Shown: positions 36,308 to 47,278, numbered from the stretch's first letter. The stretch is 64,000 bases of DNA from Trichostrongylus colubriformis (GCA_963978905.1 OZ022258.1:54420591-54484590); one strand, 5' to 3'. Notes: generated from the sequence alone by a model not told the origin. A program made the numbers and translations.

Positions 36308-36807
36308 CAGTAGCGGTCAAAAATATATGCGGTTCCGGATTTTAACTGTAACTTTGGTCAGCATTTACATATCTCGTTGGAATTTTTTTTAAGTTTTGAA
36401 GGCAACTGTCATTCAGTGAAAGAAGGTATATCAGCCGAGTAGGGTGAAGTGTGAAGGTGGAAAAAATTATTTAACTGAAAACACTGAAAATGATCAACAC
36501 CGCGCTTCGGTGCTGTCAGGATTCCAAAGGACGATTAATAATGTTCTAGCCTCACTCCCACTATTTTTTTGCATAACGGCTCGTTTCATTGAGTTATAAG
36601 CTTTTTACGGCTAATTTAATTTTTGGAAGGTTCGGCCATTTTTAGGGCTTCCAGATAGATAAGTTATTACCTTCACCTGCATCCTGCTCGGCTAAGATAC
36701 TTTTTTGATGGAGTAGCAGTTGCCTTCCAATTACTAAAAAAAGAGTTTGTAAATGTCGGCCAAAATTATGGTTATGTCCAAAACCGCATATATTTTTGAC
36801 CGCTACT
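36308..36807. mobile_element. 500-bp Tc1-type non-autonomous element
   Basis: The inverted ends are CAGTAGCGGTCAAAAATATA and its complement, flanked by TA at 36306-36307 and 36808-36809. The first eight bases (CAGTAGCG) and the following TCAAAA match the termini of the 507-bp elements at 3606 and 13248, but the interiors differ. It is likely a related family using the same transposase type. Confidence 0.85.
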
Positions 36808-36809
36808 GT

Positions 36810-37592
36810 ATGTAGCTACTTAGCTCCATAGTACAGTTAACTATCTAGCATATTTATAAGCTACGGTAAGTATCCCTTAAAGAAATAAGGAATGGTGCGA
36901 GGAGCTTGATGTTGGTATTTTGATGAGTCCCAATCATGACAATCATTCTATGGAAAACGAATAGTACGTGTTCGAATTTCGTCCGATATCCACCTTTCGC
37001 CGCGAAATCCTCACTTGTTATCAGTGACAACATTCAGTGTTCAACAGTAGGTTCAAATTATAAGCCAGTGGCTGATTCACGAAGAACTCTAAGTTGGGGA
37101 AAAAGGAGTTAAGGTCTTATTTTTGCACTATGATAAGTTAAAGGAACTATACTCACTGAGGCCCGCAATTGATGAAGTGGTACGCCTTAAAGAAGTATAA
37201 TCGAAACCAGCAACGCTTATTAATGCTAATTCCTGTAAATACTTTATTTTGCTCTTTTTTTCCGCAAAAGCTCGTATGTGCAACAATTTGTTGCGAAGCA
37301 GTTGAGAATGAGATGCACTTCGAAGCTCAATCCAGAAATCTCTTTTCCGTTCCAATTCAGCACTCCTAATTAATTTATCTGTTGAAGCACTTCTGATTGG
37401 AGAAAAACAGGATGTATGATACGGTTGTATGATTGCCTGGGGCGATCGCTATGAACGCTACATGCGGAGGTTCAGGGCAGTTTTTTGTCGAGACATACGC
37501 CGCACAGTAGCGTAAAACTTGCCGATCACGAATCGAAATATTGCCGCAAGCATTGCCGAAAACTCACCGTCGCCGCGCCCTCGCGTTAGCCC
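36810..37592. other. Intergenic upstream of the glycine-rich gene
   Basis: No gene recognised. Short ORFs at 37128-37355 (minus) and 37169-37369 (plus) overlap and look random. Confidence 0.4.
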
Positions 37593-37599
37593 TATAAAA
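37593..37599 (+). promoter_or_regulatory. TATA box, probable promoter of the glycine-rich gene
   Basis: CCTATAAAAGC lies 577 bases before the start codon at 38176. Because an acceptor sits just before that ATG, a noncoding first exon starting near 37620 and an intron in the 5' untranslated region would explain the distance (inference). Confidence 0.45.
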
Positions 37600-38175
37600 G
37601 CTCACACACCTGTCAACACTCACATCAACATCTACAATTTCACACTCTAAGCAGCTTCTCACTGAGATACCTCATCGCTTACAGTAATCCACTTAACTTT
37701 TTAGGTGAATTCAACCTTTCCCTTCTATAGTAATTTCTTGCACTTGCAATGGGTCAAATAACAATTTTGCAGTGGGTGACTAACCAGAAGGGTATCCCAT
37801 TCATTTCGCTTCCAGTAGCCATCCCAAAGGTGAGTTTATTTGGGATTTCATCCACCAGTAGGGGCCTGATGGGATACGATCGATTTTTCCCACCCTTCCA
37901 ATCCCCAATTTACCAGAAATGCGAATGTGGCAAGGACGGTTAGTTCGGGAAGGAGCCGATCAGGGTTGTTCCAGTAGTGATCAGGCCTCGTACCACTGAG
38001 CTAAGTCCTCCCTAATTTTTTGTTCTAAATTTTGCTTGTCCCAGTATTGATGCATATATTATCTCCTTCATATAAATTGATGTTTTACTGAGCACATCAT
38101 ATCATGTATCATCTCATATCCTATCTAAATTCTTGTGATTATATAGATTTTTTTTCTGAAGTTCTTCTTTTCAGT

Positions 38176-39255
38176 ATGCGGACCTTAGTGCTGATCGCAC
38201 TAGTCGGAACCACTCAAGCGTTTTTGTTCAACCTCGGAGGAGGAGGAGGAGGAGGAGGAGGAGGATCATCATGTTGCTGCACACCCACCTCATCATGTGG
38301 ATCATCTGGAGGATACTCTAGTGGAGGATATTCTGGAGGAGGATACTCTGGAGGAGGATACTCTGGCGGTGGAGGATACGCAACATCTGGTGGAGGAGGA
38401 GGAGGATACGCTCAAGCTCCACCATCTTATGCACCACCACCACCACCTCCACCACCTCCCCCACCACCACCACCTCCACCACCACCATCATATGGAGGTG
38501 GCGGCGGGTATGCTGGAGGCGGCGGAGGCGGATACTCTGGAGGAGGCGGCGGCGGATATGCTGGAGGCGGCGGAGGCGGATACTCTGGAGGCGGCGGCGG
38601 CGGTGGATACGCTGGAGGCGGTGGTGCTGGCGGAGGATACGCTGGAAGCAGCGGTGGCGGCGGATACTCTGGAGGCGGTGGCGGTGGATACGCTGGAGGC
38701 GGAGGCGGTAACGGAGGAGGATCATACGCTGGAGGCGGAGGCAACGGCGGCGGTGGATACGCTGGAGGCGGAGGCAACGGCGGCGGTGGATACGCTGGAG
38801 GCGGAGGCGGAATCGGAGGAGGATCATACTCCGGAGGTGGCGGCGGCGGTGGCGGCGGAGGCTATGCTGGAGGCGGCAACGGTGGAGGATACTCTGGCGG
38901 AGGCGGCAACGGTGGAGGATATTCTGGTGGAGGCGGCAACGGTGGAGGATATTCTGGCGGCGGCGGCACTGGTGGAGGATCATACTCCGGCGGTGGTGGC
39001 GGTGGAGGCGGCTACTCTGGTGGCTCTCAAATTGCTCCCCCACCACCTCCACCCCCTGTAGGACCTGCTCCTGATTATTCTGGATCTGGTCCAGCTCCAT
39101 ACAACGAAGCAGCTGGAGCTTCTTCAGGTCCTGCTGAAGTCGCTCCTGCGGCAACGAATGAAGTCGACGTGTCTTCCTCAGCCGGACAAGCAAGTGGAGG
39201 AGGACCTGCACCTTATTCCGAAGGTGTACGAAAAGCTCACAGACGACATCTTTGA
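38176..39255 (+). CDS. Secreted glycine/tyrosine-rich low-complexity protein
   Basis: It codes for 359 aa in one exon. I start at 38176 and not at the in-frame ATG at 38104 because TTCTTTTCAG ends at 38174 and the protein then opens with a clean signal peptide, MRTLVLIALVGTTQA. Next come FLFNLGGG, a Cys cluster (SSCCCTPTSSCG), GGY/GGYSGGGY repeats, a run of about 18 Pro near residue 95, a long GGGGYAGGGG/GGGGYSGGGG array, a shorter Pro run (APPPPPPP) and a polar tail ending VRKAHRRHL. Regular Tyr in Gly context suggests a cross-linkable structural protein of cuticle or eggshell (inference); the N-terminus resembles worm ground-like and cuticle-type secreted proteins but no ground-like domain follows. 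Long ORFs in other frames are shadows of the repeat. Confidence 0.85.
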   Translation: MRTLVLIALVGTTQAFLFNLGGGGGGGGGGSSCCCTPTSSCGSSGGYSSGGYSGGGYSGGGYSGGGGYATSGGGGGGYAQAPPSYAPPPPPPPPPPPPPPPPPPSYGGGGGYAGGGGGGYSGGGGGGYAGGGGGGYSGGGGGGGYAGGGGAGGGYAGSSGGGGYSGGGGGGYAGGGGGNGGGSYAGGGGNGGGGYAGGGGNGGGGYAGGGGGIGGGSYSGGGGGGGGGGYAGGGNGGGYSGGGGNGGGYSGGGGNGGGYSGGGGTGGGSYSGGGGGGGGYSGGSQIAPPPPPPPVGPAPDYSGSGPAPYNEAAGASSGPAEVAPAATNEVDVSSSAGQASGGGPAPYSEGVRKAHRRHL

Positions 39256-39294
39256 TGGACATGACATTAGTTCAAAGTGTTTGTAAATTTGTGT

Positions 39295-39300
39295 AATAAA
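39295..39300 (+). terminator. Polyadenylation signal of the glycine-rich gene
   Basis: AATAAA 40 bases after the stop codon. Confidence 0.65.
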
Positions 39301-40075
39301 AATTACTGACAACTTATTCGCTACACTTGGTACAACTGGCAATAGTGCCTTATAAACGAGAGCATGAAAAACATCCAGCTCTAAAATTTGTGACAATTGG
39401 CTACTAAATGTGACGTGAGTCTACACAATGAAATCACTGAACTTAAATGCAAGGCTGAGTTTTTTCAGTGCTAAGCACTTCCCTATCTAGCTCCATGGAA
39501 TCTGATGGATTCTTGAGCGGCTCACTCTCATGCAAAGCATCAGTATCACTCGTAGGTTCAGGAGTCGGAGTCGCACCTATTCTGCTGTATACATGGAGCC
39601 TGATGTGTATTATTTTCCCCTTTCCCCTCCATTTTGCCGATCCCTGAAACGTGAAATCGCTGTTTTCTTTGAGCACGCTTTGATTGAATGATCGCTGTCT
39701 AGGATGATCTTCGCCATCGAAGCCTCAAAAAGTGGAGCAGTGGGATCTCTTATTGACCTAAAGCCCTGGTCGGTTACGTCGGAGATTCATTAGGGAAATC
39801 AAGTTTGTTATGTAATGCAGCTGTATTCATTCAATATGGCTAATGAATTGGAAAATATAAAAAAAAAACCCAAATTTTCGTCTGGTCTGTAGATCATCAT
39901 CGATCCCTCAGGGATGTTTTTAGCCCGTGGTGCGGTTCCAAAATCTGCCTAATTATCGATCCCATTCAACCCCTCTCATTCGACATGACTCGAATAAGAT
40001 TTTCGAAAGAACGCGTTTTTCTGAATCTACCAAACCTATATCAACGACGATAAGATATATACGGCCAATAAAAAA
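39301..40075. other. Intergenic, no supported gene
   Basis: A minus-strand open stretch 39643-39443 follows an acceptor (ACGTTTCAG) and would give a Pro/Ser/Glu-rich C-terminus, but no other exon of such a gene was found. Confidence 0.35.
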
Positions 40076-40940
40076 AAAGGGGGGGGGGACGCAAAATTTT
40101 CACTAAAGTCGAAGCTCCTTTTCCTCCCTAGGTGTAGGCTAAAGCAGATTAGGCAGATGCTTGTTCATGTAGGAGGAAGGGATATGAATTCCAGTCTATG
40201 CCTAGGTAGGGGTAAAGCTCCCACGTCGCTGAAAAGTTGCGTCTCCCCTTACCCCCCTCTCCAACTTTAAAGGGACAGTTTACGATAACATGAGTGTCTT
40301 GGTTCCATCCGCGAGTATATAGGCCCTACCACAACGACAAAGCATGTGCCATCACCGCGGCGTGAGGGTTGAGCGCCAAACGCGTAAAGAACCCGTAAGT
40401 CAGCTGACGGCCACCGTCTCAAGATGGCCCACACCCGTTCTACGACTTACATTAGCCAGCAGAGCAGCGGTGGCATCTACGTGGATAAGAGGCATGATAT
40501 GGACTGCGATAGATAGGATAGGGAGGATTCCCGTAGTAAAAGCAACCTTATCGGATGAGAGTATCACGCGAAAACCTGTTCAAATGCTTACTTCTAAGTT
40601 GAAAACACGCCAAAGCAAAAGGTCAGAAAAATCTTTTTGAGAATTTTCGGAATTTTTTCGGCTCCTTCTTCGCTTATGTGTTCTTCAGCACCCTCAGAGT
40701 CTTTACGGAACGCGAAGACGCATGAAACTCATCGTGAACTGTGCCTTTAACTGACCCCACTCGGTTGGAACTACAGAACTCTGCATAAAAAACTGAAAAA
40801 ACTTCACTGATGCTGCATCAAGTGAACAGATCAATCAAGTTTCACGAGGACAAAAGCTGTGCAACGCATTTCCTCCTGTACGCCGCTCTTTTTACGTCGT
40901 CTGCACTCCCAGCACCCCCCCCCCCCTTCCGCTTTGATTG
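40076..40940. repeat. Broken G-tract repeat with a nested TTAA element
   Basis: The part 40076-40266 (a G-run, then GACGCAAAATTTT, then CCTCCCTAGGTGTAGGC) and the part 40751-40940 (GCTGCATCAAGTGAACAGA, then a C-run) match the 21146-21690 region in the same order. They are split by the element at 40267. The left terminus is lost. The 40751-40915 tail is also found downstream of the 21146 element at 21513-21667. Confidence 0.65.
40267..40750. mobile_element. TTAA-flanked foldback element with empty site in this window
   Basis: The ends are TTAAAGGGACAGTTTACGAT and the near complement TTAAAGGCACAGTTCACGAT. It interrupts CCAACTTTAA/TTAACTGACCCC. The uninterrupted counterpart CCGACTTTAATTGATCCC stands at 21496-21513. 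That comparison shows TTAA was duplicated on insertion. The interior ORF 40344-40640 has no known domain. Confidence 0.85.
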
Positions 40941-41325
40941 ATCCGATATTTACTTGCTGTTGGTTCAATGCTTAGAGTGGTGTCTACAAAACCGTCGATT
41001 GGTAAACATGTCTTCATCTATTTTCTAATTACACACTAACCAAGAACAGAATCCGTTTGTCGATATCGATCAAAAATTGATTATGGAGCGAATTACCCTC
41101 AACGTAGTACTTGACCCTGGTCCTTGGACTACGAAAGTGCTATGTTAACCTTGAGTTATACTATTTGTCGAGGAGATCTGAACGGCGCACACGTTTTTTT
41201 TCATCACCTCTTCACCTTGGAAAAAGTATTGCCACATAGAAACTTCTCGGAAAGCATCAAGGACCATCTATCGCTTTCATTCCGGCAGGTTTCCGAACAA
41301 CACTCGACTACGCTGTGGTTACAGG

Positions 41326-41332
41326 TATAAAA
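41326..41332 (+). promoter_or_regulatory. TATA box of the 41-kb secreted gene
   Basis: GGTATAAAAGAG lies 35 bases before the ATG at 41367, the same spacing class as in the 58-kb gene. Confidence 0.65.
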
Positions 41333-41366
41333 GAGCATGCCATGATGAGGCAATCAACAGTCGGCC

Positions 41367-44300
41367 ATGAATTCTTCTCTTGGCCTTCTCATAACCATTT
41401 CTCTTATCTCGTGAGTCCTTTCGAATTTCAAGCGATTGTTACAATTAAATATTCCCAATAATGAATTTTTGAAAGTGAGTAAATAATTTCCTATTCGGAA
41501 TTTAAAAGAAGTCGGAATCTAAACACTTTCTTTACAGATATGGAATCTCATCGGACGTAAAAGGTTGGTCTAACCTATATTGATCGGGTTTTCAAAGAAT
41601 TGGGGTTTGTATTTGGCTCGTTGTGGGAGGGGGGGGGTGGAGGTTGAGAGTGCCGTGAGAGGTAGAGTCTAGGTATGAAGGAGTTGTAAACTGAGTCAAG
41701 AGCGGCGTTGATTAGAATTTGGAAATAACTCTTTCCGACCCCCATTTACGATCCCTTCCACCTTCCCTCTTGGCATACGCCCCGACGTTGAGGGATCCTC
41801 GACAGAGCCCTGAGCCTAGTCGGAAGTGTCATACCAGGCTCTTTGCCCAAATTCGTGACGGCACTATCCACACTTTGGGAAAACCTCATTTGTTCCGCAG
41901 TAATACATATCGTTTCTTTCAGTGAAATGCGCTGGACCACCGGCTGACGTCACATCGATCCCTCAGGTATGCCATCTTTCGTTGGGTGAAGTCACTGTAA
42001 TGTAAAACCTGCTGTCAATGTGTGGCAGGGTGCGCCACACATTAGTTCGTATTCATAATAAAGGATAATCCTTCTTCTGATGTCTTCGTTATCAATTGGG
42101 TTTCACGTTTCACACCACGCGATAATCAGATTAGTTTACTTTCCCTAGGCAGGTAGGTCCTTGGATAACTGCTCGAACTGCACCTTTGTTGCGGCTGGAC
42201 GGTGCGCCCTCACGGTGTTGAGCCTACTTTAACACAACCGAGCCACGCTCACCCAACCGAATCACACCTGGCCTTAGGCGAACCCAATTCCTACGTGGCA
42301 CCTACTGGGGGAGGAAACTTGCGATAAAAGAAGATAATTCGATGAAACAGCCATTTCGATGATGAGCGAATCTCCCACATCAGAAAGTTGTTCCTCCTAG
42401 GCTAGATGCGATGTGGTTGAGTGGGCGTGGCTCGGCTATGTTCAGGCAGGCACGACACCGTGAGGGTGCACCGTGCAGCCCCGCAACAAAGATGCAGTTT
42501 GAGCAGTCCAAAAACCTTCTCGCCCCAAGAAAGTAAGCCTCTAACCTAATTGTCGCGTGGTGTGCCGTTAAAGGAATCGTCCACGGAAATCCCGTTATTC
42601 TAATTCCCTTCAGAATCAGTGTATCAAATAAAATACTTCAAGGAAAACAAAGAGTGAAAAAATTCCTTCAGTTCTGATTAAAAACTTAAAAATATGAAGA
42701 AGATGCAGTCCGTTTGATTTCCCGCCAAAAGATCTTGCAACAGTCACCGATGAGCAAATTGTTTCTTGACGGTCGGAGACGCAGACAGCACTTCTCTTCG
42801 CGCCCAATTGCTGTCTGCGTTTCCGACCACCGTCCCCGATCCGCATCTGCTCCTCAGCTCTCCATGGCCGCCACCCACCTGGACGCCACACCCCGTCGGC
42901 CCTAGACTTTGAGGAGCTATATATCAGCCAGATTGTAATTTTTTCGCGGGAAACTTTGCATGCGACTCTCAGTAAGCAGAAAGAACAAAAATCTATGGGT
43001 AATAAAGGAACTCTTTTTCCGTGGACGACTTCTTTAAGCAATAGCAAAACAGTAGCAATATCAAAAATTTCAGCTTTCTTCTGAAGCTCATCCATCCATG
43101 GGGGTCAATAGCAACGGAGGAGAGAGCGAAGGTGTGGGTTATGTTATCCAGAATTTTACTACATTTAGCTAACATATTCAGATGCAAAAATCACGGAGAA
43201 TGCATGATGAATTCGAAGCGCAGTAATTAAAATGTGTAAATAATGGAATTTTCCCAGTCATCTTTTAGAAGTAACCATAAGCAATATCAAAGCAGTAATC
43301 TACCATTCCTATAACTCACAATCAGCACCACATCTTTGTTTTTCGGCAAAGTCGACCCTTGGAGGCGGTCTACGTCAAGGAAGGCGGGGCCTAACACAAC
43401 AAATGCTTTCTTCAATTCCACTTGTGTCTCTATCACCTTGAGTCGCACTACTGTAGTCTTGTTAGGTCCCCACATTTCATATGGATAACTCACACCAGCA
43501 TTTCCTCATTGGTTTACTCATCCCTGTTACTGTCCTTAGGCCCATCACCACGGCCCTGCCTGTGCCCGTGGTGCGACCGGTTCTAAAGCTGCGGGTGGCT
43601 GAACCTGCACAACCAAGCCTTATCAACCATTCAAGCCTTTCAGTCAGATCGGTGGCACCACGATAGTTACATATTTTTCGGCATGGTCTACCGCTAGCGG
43701 AAGGAGTGTGCAAGTGGAGATGTCAACTAAACGTGCTTTGATTATCAGAAGACTCATAGCATGGTTGCGACAACTTTCGCATCACGGGCTGCGGTGGAAA
43801 TTAGCAGCTACCAAAAATCAAAAATTCCAAATTAATACTTCTGACCGCGAGTTGCCTCGCACATAATCTTCTTGAACCCCCTAGTGAGCCCATGTTCTCG
43901 CAACCACGGCGGTCTTCGAATAGCTGCGGGCACTGCAGTTCGATAGGCGGATTCATAACGACCCCATTAGCAGCTACAAAAACGCGCCCAGGATGGTAGT
44001 TGCACTCTGCCTAACAGATCTTGGTGCTCTCAGCGTAAACACCGTTTGATGATATACTGAATGGGGGGGGGGGGGGACAACTCGTTGAATATTGTTTAGT
44101 AACATTATTTTACCTGATGATGTGTCAGTAACGGGCCGTAGACAGTATATGTGAGTGGCCCGTAAAATTACGGAGAACGATGACTTCATTTCTTTCGGAC
44201 TACACCTTCCTTCGACGAGATGTTCCTCCCACCTATTAGTATGGCAGCCAATGTTTTCCACTTTACCACCTTGGGAGTACATATATCGATTAGGTGGCAT

Positions 44301-44637
44301 AGGGGACCGCGCGATTCGCGCGATTAAACCGTATCATTCACCCAGTCGATACGTATCCTATCCTTTCTGCCTGAGAAGAACTATGATCAGTGCCTCACAA
44401 GTAGTACTGTAGAGCCTCGGAGACAATCGTTTTGGACAATGTGTTGTGGTGGAAAAGTGCCAAATCATACATTTGGAGGATGTTTTATACCGTTTCGCGT
44501 AATTCTGTTGATCCTTTTTTGATAATCACTACCGTACTCCACTTGCAGCTGGCTATCGTGCCCGTATGAATCGTCTTCGCCTGATGAAGTGGAAAGCTAA
44601 ACTTGCAAGGAAGTTCAGAAGAAGACTCGCACTCTGA
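41367..44637 (+). CDS. Secreted protein with basic C-terminal tail (short family member)
   Basis: Exon 1 (41367-41410, 44 nt) codes for a signal peptide, MNSSLGLLITISLIS. Exons 2 (41538-41563) and 3 (41923-41966) continue YGISSDVKVKCAGPPADVTS and end IPQ. A terminal exon at 44549-44637 enters in phase 1 and codes for GYRARMNRLRLMKWKAKLAR then KFRRRLAL and stop, with AATAAA at 44745. Exon 3 ends in phase 0, so at least one exon is missing between; 43540-43579 (AHHHGPACARGAT) fits both phases but has a weak donor. Exon 1 length, phases 2 and 1 of the first two introns, phase 1 of the last and the Arg/Lys tail match the genes at 51738, 58171 and 63671. No long Pro-rich exon was found here, so this may be a reduced member. 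Gene linkage across the 2.6-kb gap is inferred. Confidence 0.5.
42145..42535. repeat. Foldback with about 90-bp arms
   Basis: The left arm contains AACTGCACCTTTGTTGCGG and GTGCGCCCTCACGGTGT. The right arm mirrors it (ACACCGTGAGGGTGCACCG and CCGCAACAAAGATGCAGTT). No target duplication was resolved. It lies inside the presumed long intron of the 41-kb gene. Confidence 0.65.
42568..43037. mobile_element. TTAA-flanked foldback element, copy 3
   Basis: It is flanked by TTAA on both sides, with ends AGGAATCGTCCACGGAAAT and the complement of AGAAGTCGTCCACGGAAAA. The 159-codon minus-strand ORF across it (42616-43095) is a by-product of the palindrome. It is the same family as 1237 and 61496. Confidence 0.8.
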
Positions 44638-44744
44638 TCTCGAAGAAAACCTTATCTTACCAGAGACACAGAGTAGACGTCCTCGTCAATTGATATCATT
44701 CCAGAAAATAATCTGTTTGATTCTCACTAATCGAAAATATCAGA

Positions 44745-44750
44745 AATAAA
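44745..44750 (+). terminator. Polyadenylation signal of the 41-kb gene
   Basis: AATAAA 108 bases after the stop at 44637 supports the basic-tail exon as a real last exon. Confidence 0.5.
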
Positions 44751-45993
44751 GTTTCAGAAAAAGAGATTGTTCTCCTAGTGAAAGCTAAACAAGCAGTGTG
44801 GGGAGATTTTTAAGATAGGATAGTCATTACTGCCTTTCTTAGTTTCTTTTGTTCTTGTGGCACATTACTGTACTAATGGTTACAACTCGAAAGAGGTTGA
44901 AGATAATGCATTTAAAACGGCTTGGATTCTAGTATCGATGTAGCTAGTCCTTCTGGGTGATGCTCTTGATCCCCGCAATAACCTGTTCGATCTCTGTAGG
45001 TGAGGGACATCATGTCCTTCTAACGAAAACCCAACGCATACGACCGCCCTCATACTCTGCGGCGCTGACGCCGAAAAGGCGGGGCGGACACAGTGCGATC
45101 TCTGCGTCTATGGCTGCTTCACTGTCGACGCCAAATCCAACGTCAATGCTCAGAATAGAATAAGTAGACGGCTAAGCGATAATAACCTGTGAACTTGTGA
45201 CGATGTAAGTGGATACTGTAGCTGGAATATTCTGCTTTCTTGAGTTCGCTAGTGTGCTTTTACAGCCAATTTGATCACAGAAGAAAAACTAATAGACGCT
45301 ATACGATGAAAGCAAAATAATATTACAATTTCAACGAAATGGTTTTATGAAACTCTCATAATTGTAATCTACAATTGGATCAAATGCCACTAATTAAAAA
45401 GCATCCGGTGTAGTGAGATCGAGGATGGTAGCCAAGTGGAAGTAGTCGACTGATAAGCAGTAGGCAAACATTCCAACACAAGGATTTGTCTGTAATTTAT
45501 GTAAGTACCAGTTTTCGCTACGCGATGTACCTCGCGTGTCACACGACATTGGTAATTTTGTCGAATCCACACCCTTCCACACGTTCACTGGTGCCACTCA
45601 TTCGTCACAAAAATCAAAGAGCGTACTATGTGATGATAAGGTTTACCATCCGTTTACGACCCTTAAGTACATTATGATAGCTGTCTGAGGGGGCCGTGTT
45701 TTGTAAAATATTGCAATCGTTTTCATTTACAGAATTAACCACTCCGTGATCGGTTGTTCAAACGGCAGTGCTCTTCCCAAGAGCCAACATATTGTATGCC
45801 ATCCCAGTGTGCCGACACCTCGCGACGTCAGCGCACCGCAGAGTGACGGCGAGAGTACGAAATAGGTGTTTATATAAGTAGGAGGTGCTATCACTTCGAT
45901 AACATGACCTTATAATGATACTCTAACACTCATCGCTTTCTCACTACTCAGAGAGGTTGTTTTACTCTACCATTCTTTATCACGACCACTCAC

Positions 45994-46079
45994 GCGCGGA
46001 CGGACAGACATACATACCGACATACAAACAGACATACAAACCGACATACAAAGTAAATGGTTTATATAATAGGGGGATT
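45994..46079 (+). repeat. Microsatellite tail resembling a non-LTR retroposon 3' end
   Basis: An imperfect (GACATACAAAC)n tract follows GGACGGACAGACATACAT and ends TTTATATAATAGGGGGAT. A similar arrangement (GGACGTACAGACAGACG, then TTTATATATAGTAGGGAT) occurs at 56452-56493. The shared order of tract and terminus suggests 3' ends of one retroposon family (inference). Confidence 0.4.
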
Positions 46080-46227
46080 TACGTAGATCTCATTTGAATA
46101 TTCCGCTCAATTACGCATATAACCTGGGAAAGGTTCTGCCTAAAAAGCCACCATCAATTGGTATGTAGTGAGGGTCAGCGTTATTTTGGCACAGATGGCT
46201 CACCCACTAAGCTGGTGTTTTGAATCC

Positions 46228-46268
46228 TGCATCCACCTCCTTTTGAAGCCAAAAAGGAGGTGGATGCA
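46228..46268. repeat. Perfect short hairpin
   Basis: TGCATCCACCTCCTTTT is followed after a seven-base loop by its exact complement, a 17-bp stem. It is too short for a normal pre-miRNA. Confidence 0.7.
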
Positions 46269-47131
46269 AAGAACATTTCCAGTCGATATTGGTTCACTGC
46301 TCCAAGATGGGCAGGTGATTCGGTGGGTAACGTCCTTAATTCCTACTTCCCTATTAGGTTGAGTCCAGAAGCCATCGTAGACCTTAGTTCATCCATGTCG
46401 TTTGGCACATTGCCATACAAATTTGTTGTATATACTGGCCTGACAAACGGGTTAGATCACAGCTAACTGCAGCCAACCCTCATTTACCCTCTTAGTAATC
46501 ATTTCCCTACTTGTTGTTGTATATAAATCTTAGAAATACCATATCTATCTCATTGTTCTGAAAGTCAGGCTCTCATTCAATCGGAAATTGATTGAAACTG
46601 GAGCTAAGTTACCTCTAGACTACTCAATCTCGACAGAAACGAAAAGGTTACAAATGAAGGGTGTAGGGCGTACCGTTACGCAGAATCGGTATTGCTTACC
46701 CTTTGCTTAAATAGCACCTAACACCATGCTTTTATAGCGGCGATAAATCGGCGGCGAGTGCGGCAGGAACGTTAGGGCTCAAAGTGGTCAGTGAGGGCGG
46801 CAAACTGGCGTATTTAGCGATGGCATGGGCCATATACTGTATTGCTTCATAATACGCGATTAACCCTAAGGCAGCGTGCGTTCATCGTGGTGGAATTCGT
46901 GGAATTAGAAGATGCTGGTAGTTAGTGGAAAGCGGCAAAGATACCCATCGACGTGGAGTTGCTACTTCTGTAGAACCGGCGCAGAAGGATCAGCTCCGCA
47001 CACTCCGCTCTCTTTACGGAAAGGCTATCAATCAATACGTATTTTATTCTTTTCGCTTAAACTCTTATTGCTGACGCGACTGCGTGTTCACTATTTTTCG
47101 CTTTCCCGCCCATGTACAATCATGTGCCTAA

Positions 47132-47278
47132 GGCAGTGTTCATAGTTCACGATTCAGGCGATCACGCGATCGCGTGCTTTACGCGATCGCGTGATCGCCT
47201 GAATCACCCAATCAATATGTATCTTTTTCCTTCCGCCTGATCGCGTGATCGCCTGAATCGTGAACTATGAACACTGCC
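47132..47278. mobile_element. 147-bp palindromic Tourist-like element, TAA duplication
   Basis: The direct repeat TAA flanks the ends GGCAGTGTTCATAGTTCACG. The arms are complementary over about 40 bases; inside the left arm a second palindrome (GATCACGCGATCGCGTG) is mirrored twice. A 3-bp TWA duplication and GG-starting ends suit PIF/Harbinger. Confidence 0.8.

Larger units (their letters stand above)
44751..47131. other. Intergenic with repeat fragments
   Basis: It contains a fragment of the TTCATACTTTGCG family from about 45044, a short-period GACATACAAAC tract at 45994-46055 followed by TTTATATAATAGGGGGAT, and a hairpin at 46228. No gene is recognised. Confidence 0.45.

Noticed and set aside
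39443..39643. Possible minus-strand last exon (Pro/Ser/Glu-rich end)
   Set aside because: One acceptor and one open stretch only; no partner exon or recognisable sequence.
42616..43095. 159-aa minus-strand ORF
   Set aside because: It lies almost wholly inside the TTAA foldback at 42568-43037 and has no domain.
43287..43493. 68-aa minus-strand ORF (YPYEMWGPNKTTVV...)
   Set aside because: Reads like protein but has no recognisable family, no defined exon borders and lies in a presumed intron of the plus-strand gene.
45994..46079. CRISPR-like or satellite array
   Set aside because: A short imperfect microsatellite without spacer structure; the genome is eukaryotic.
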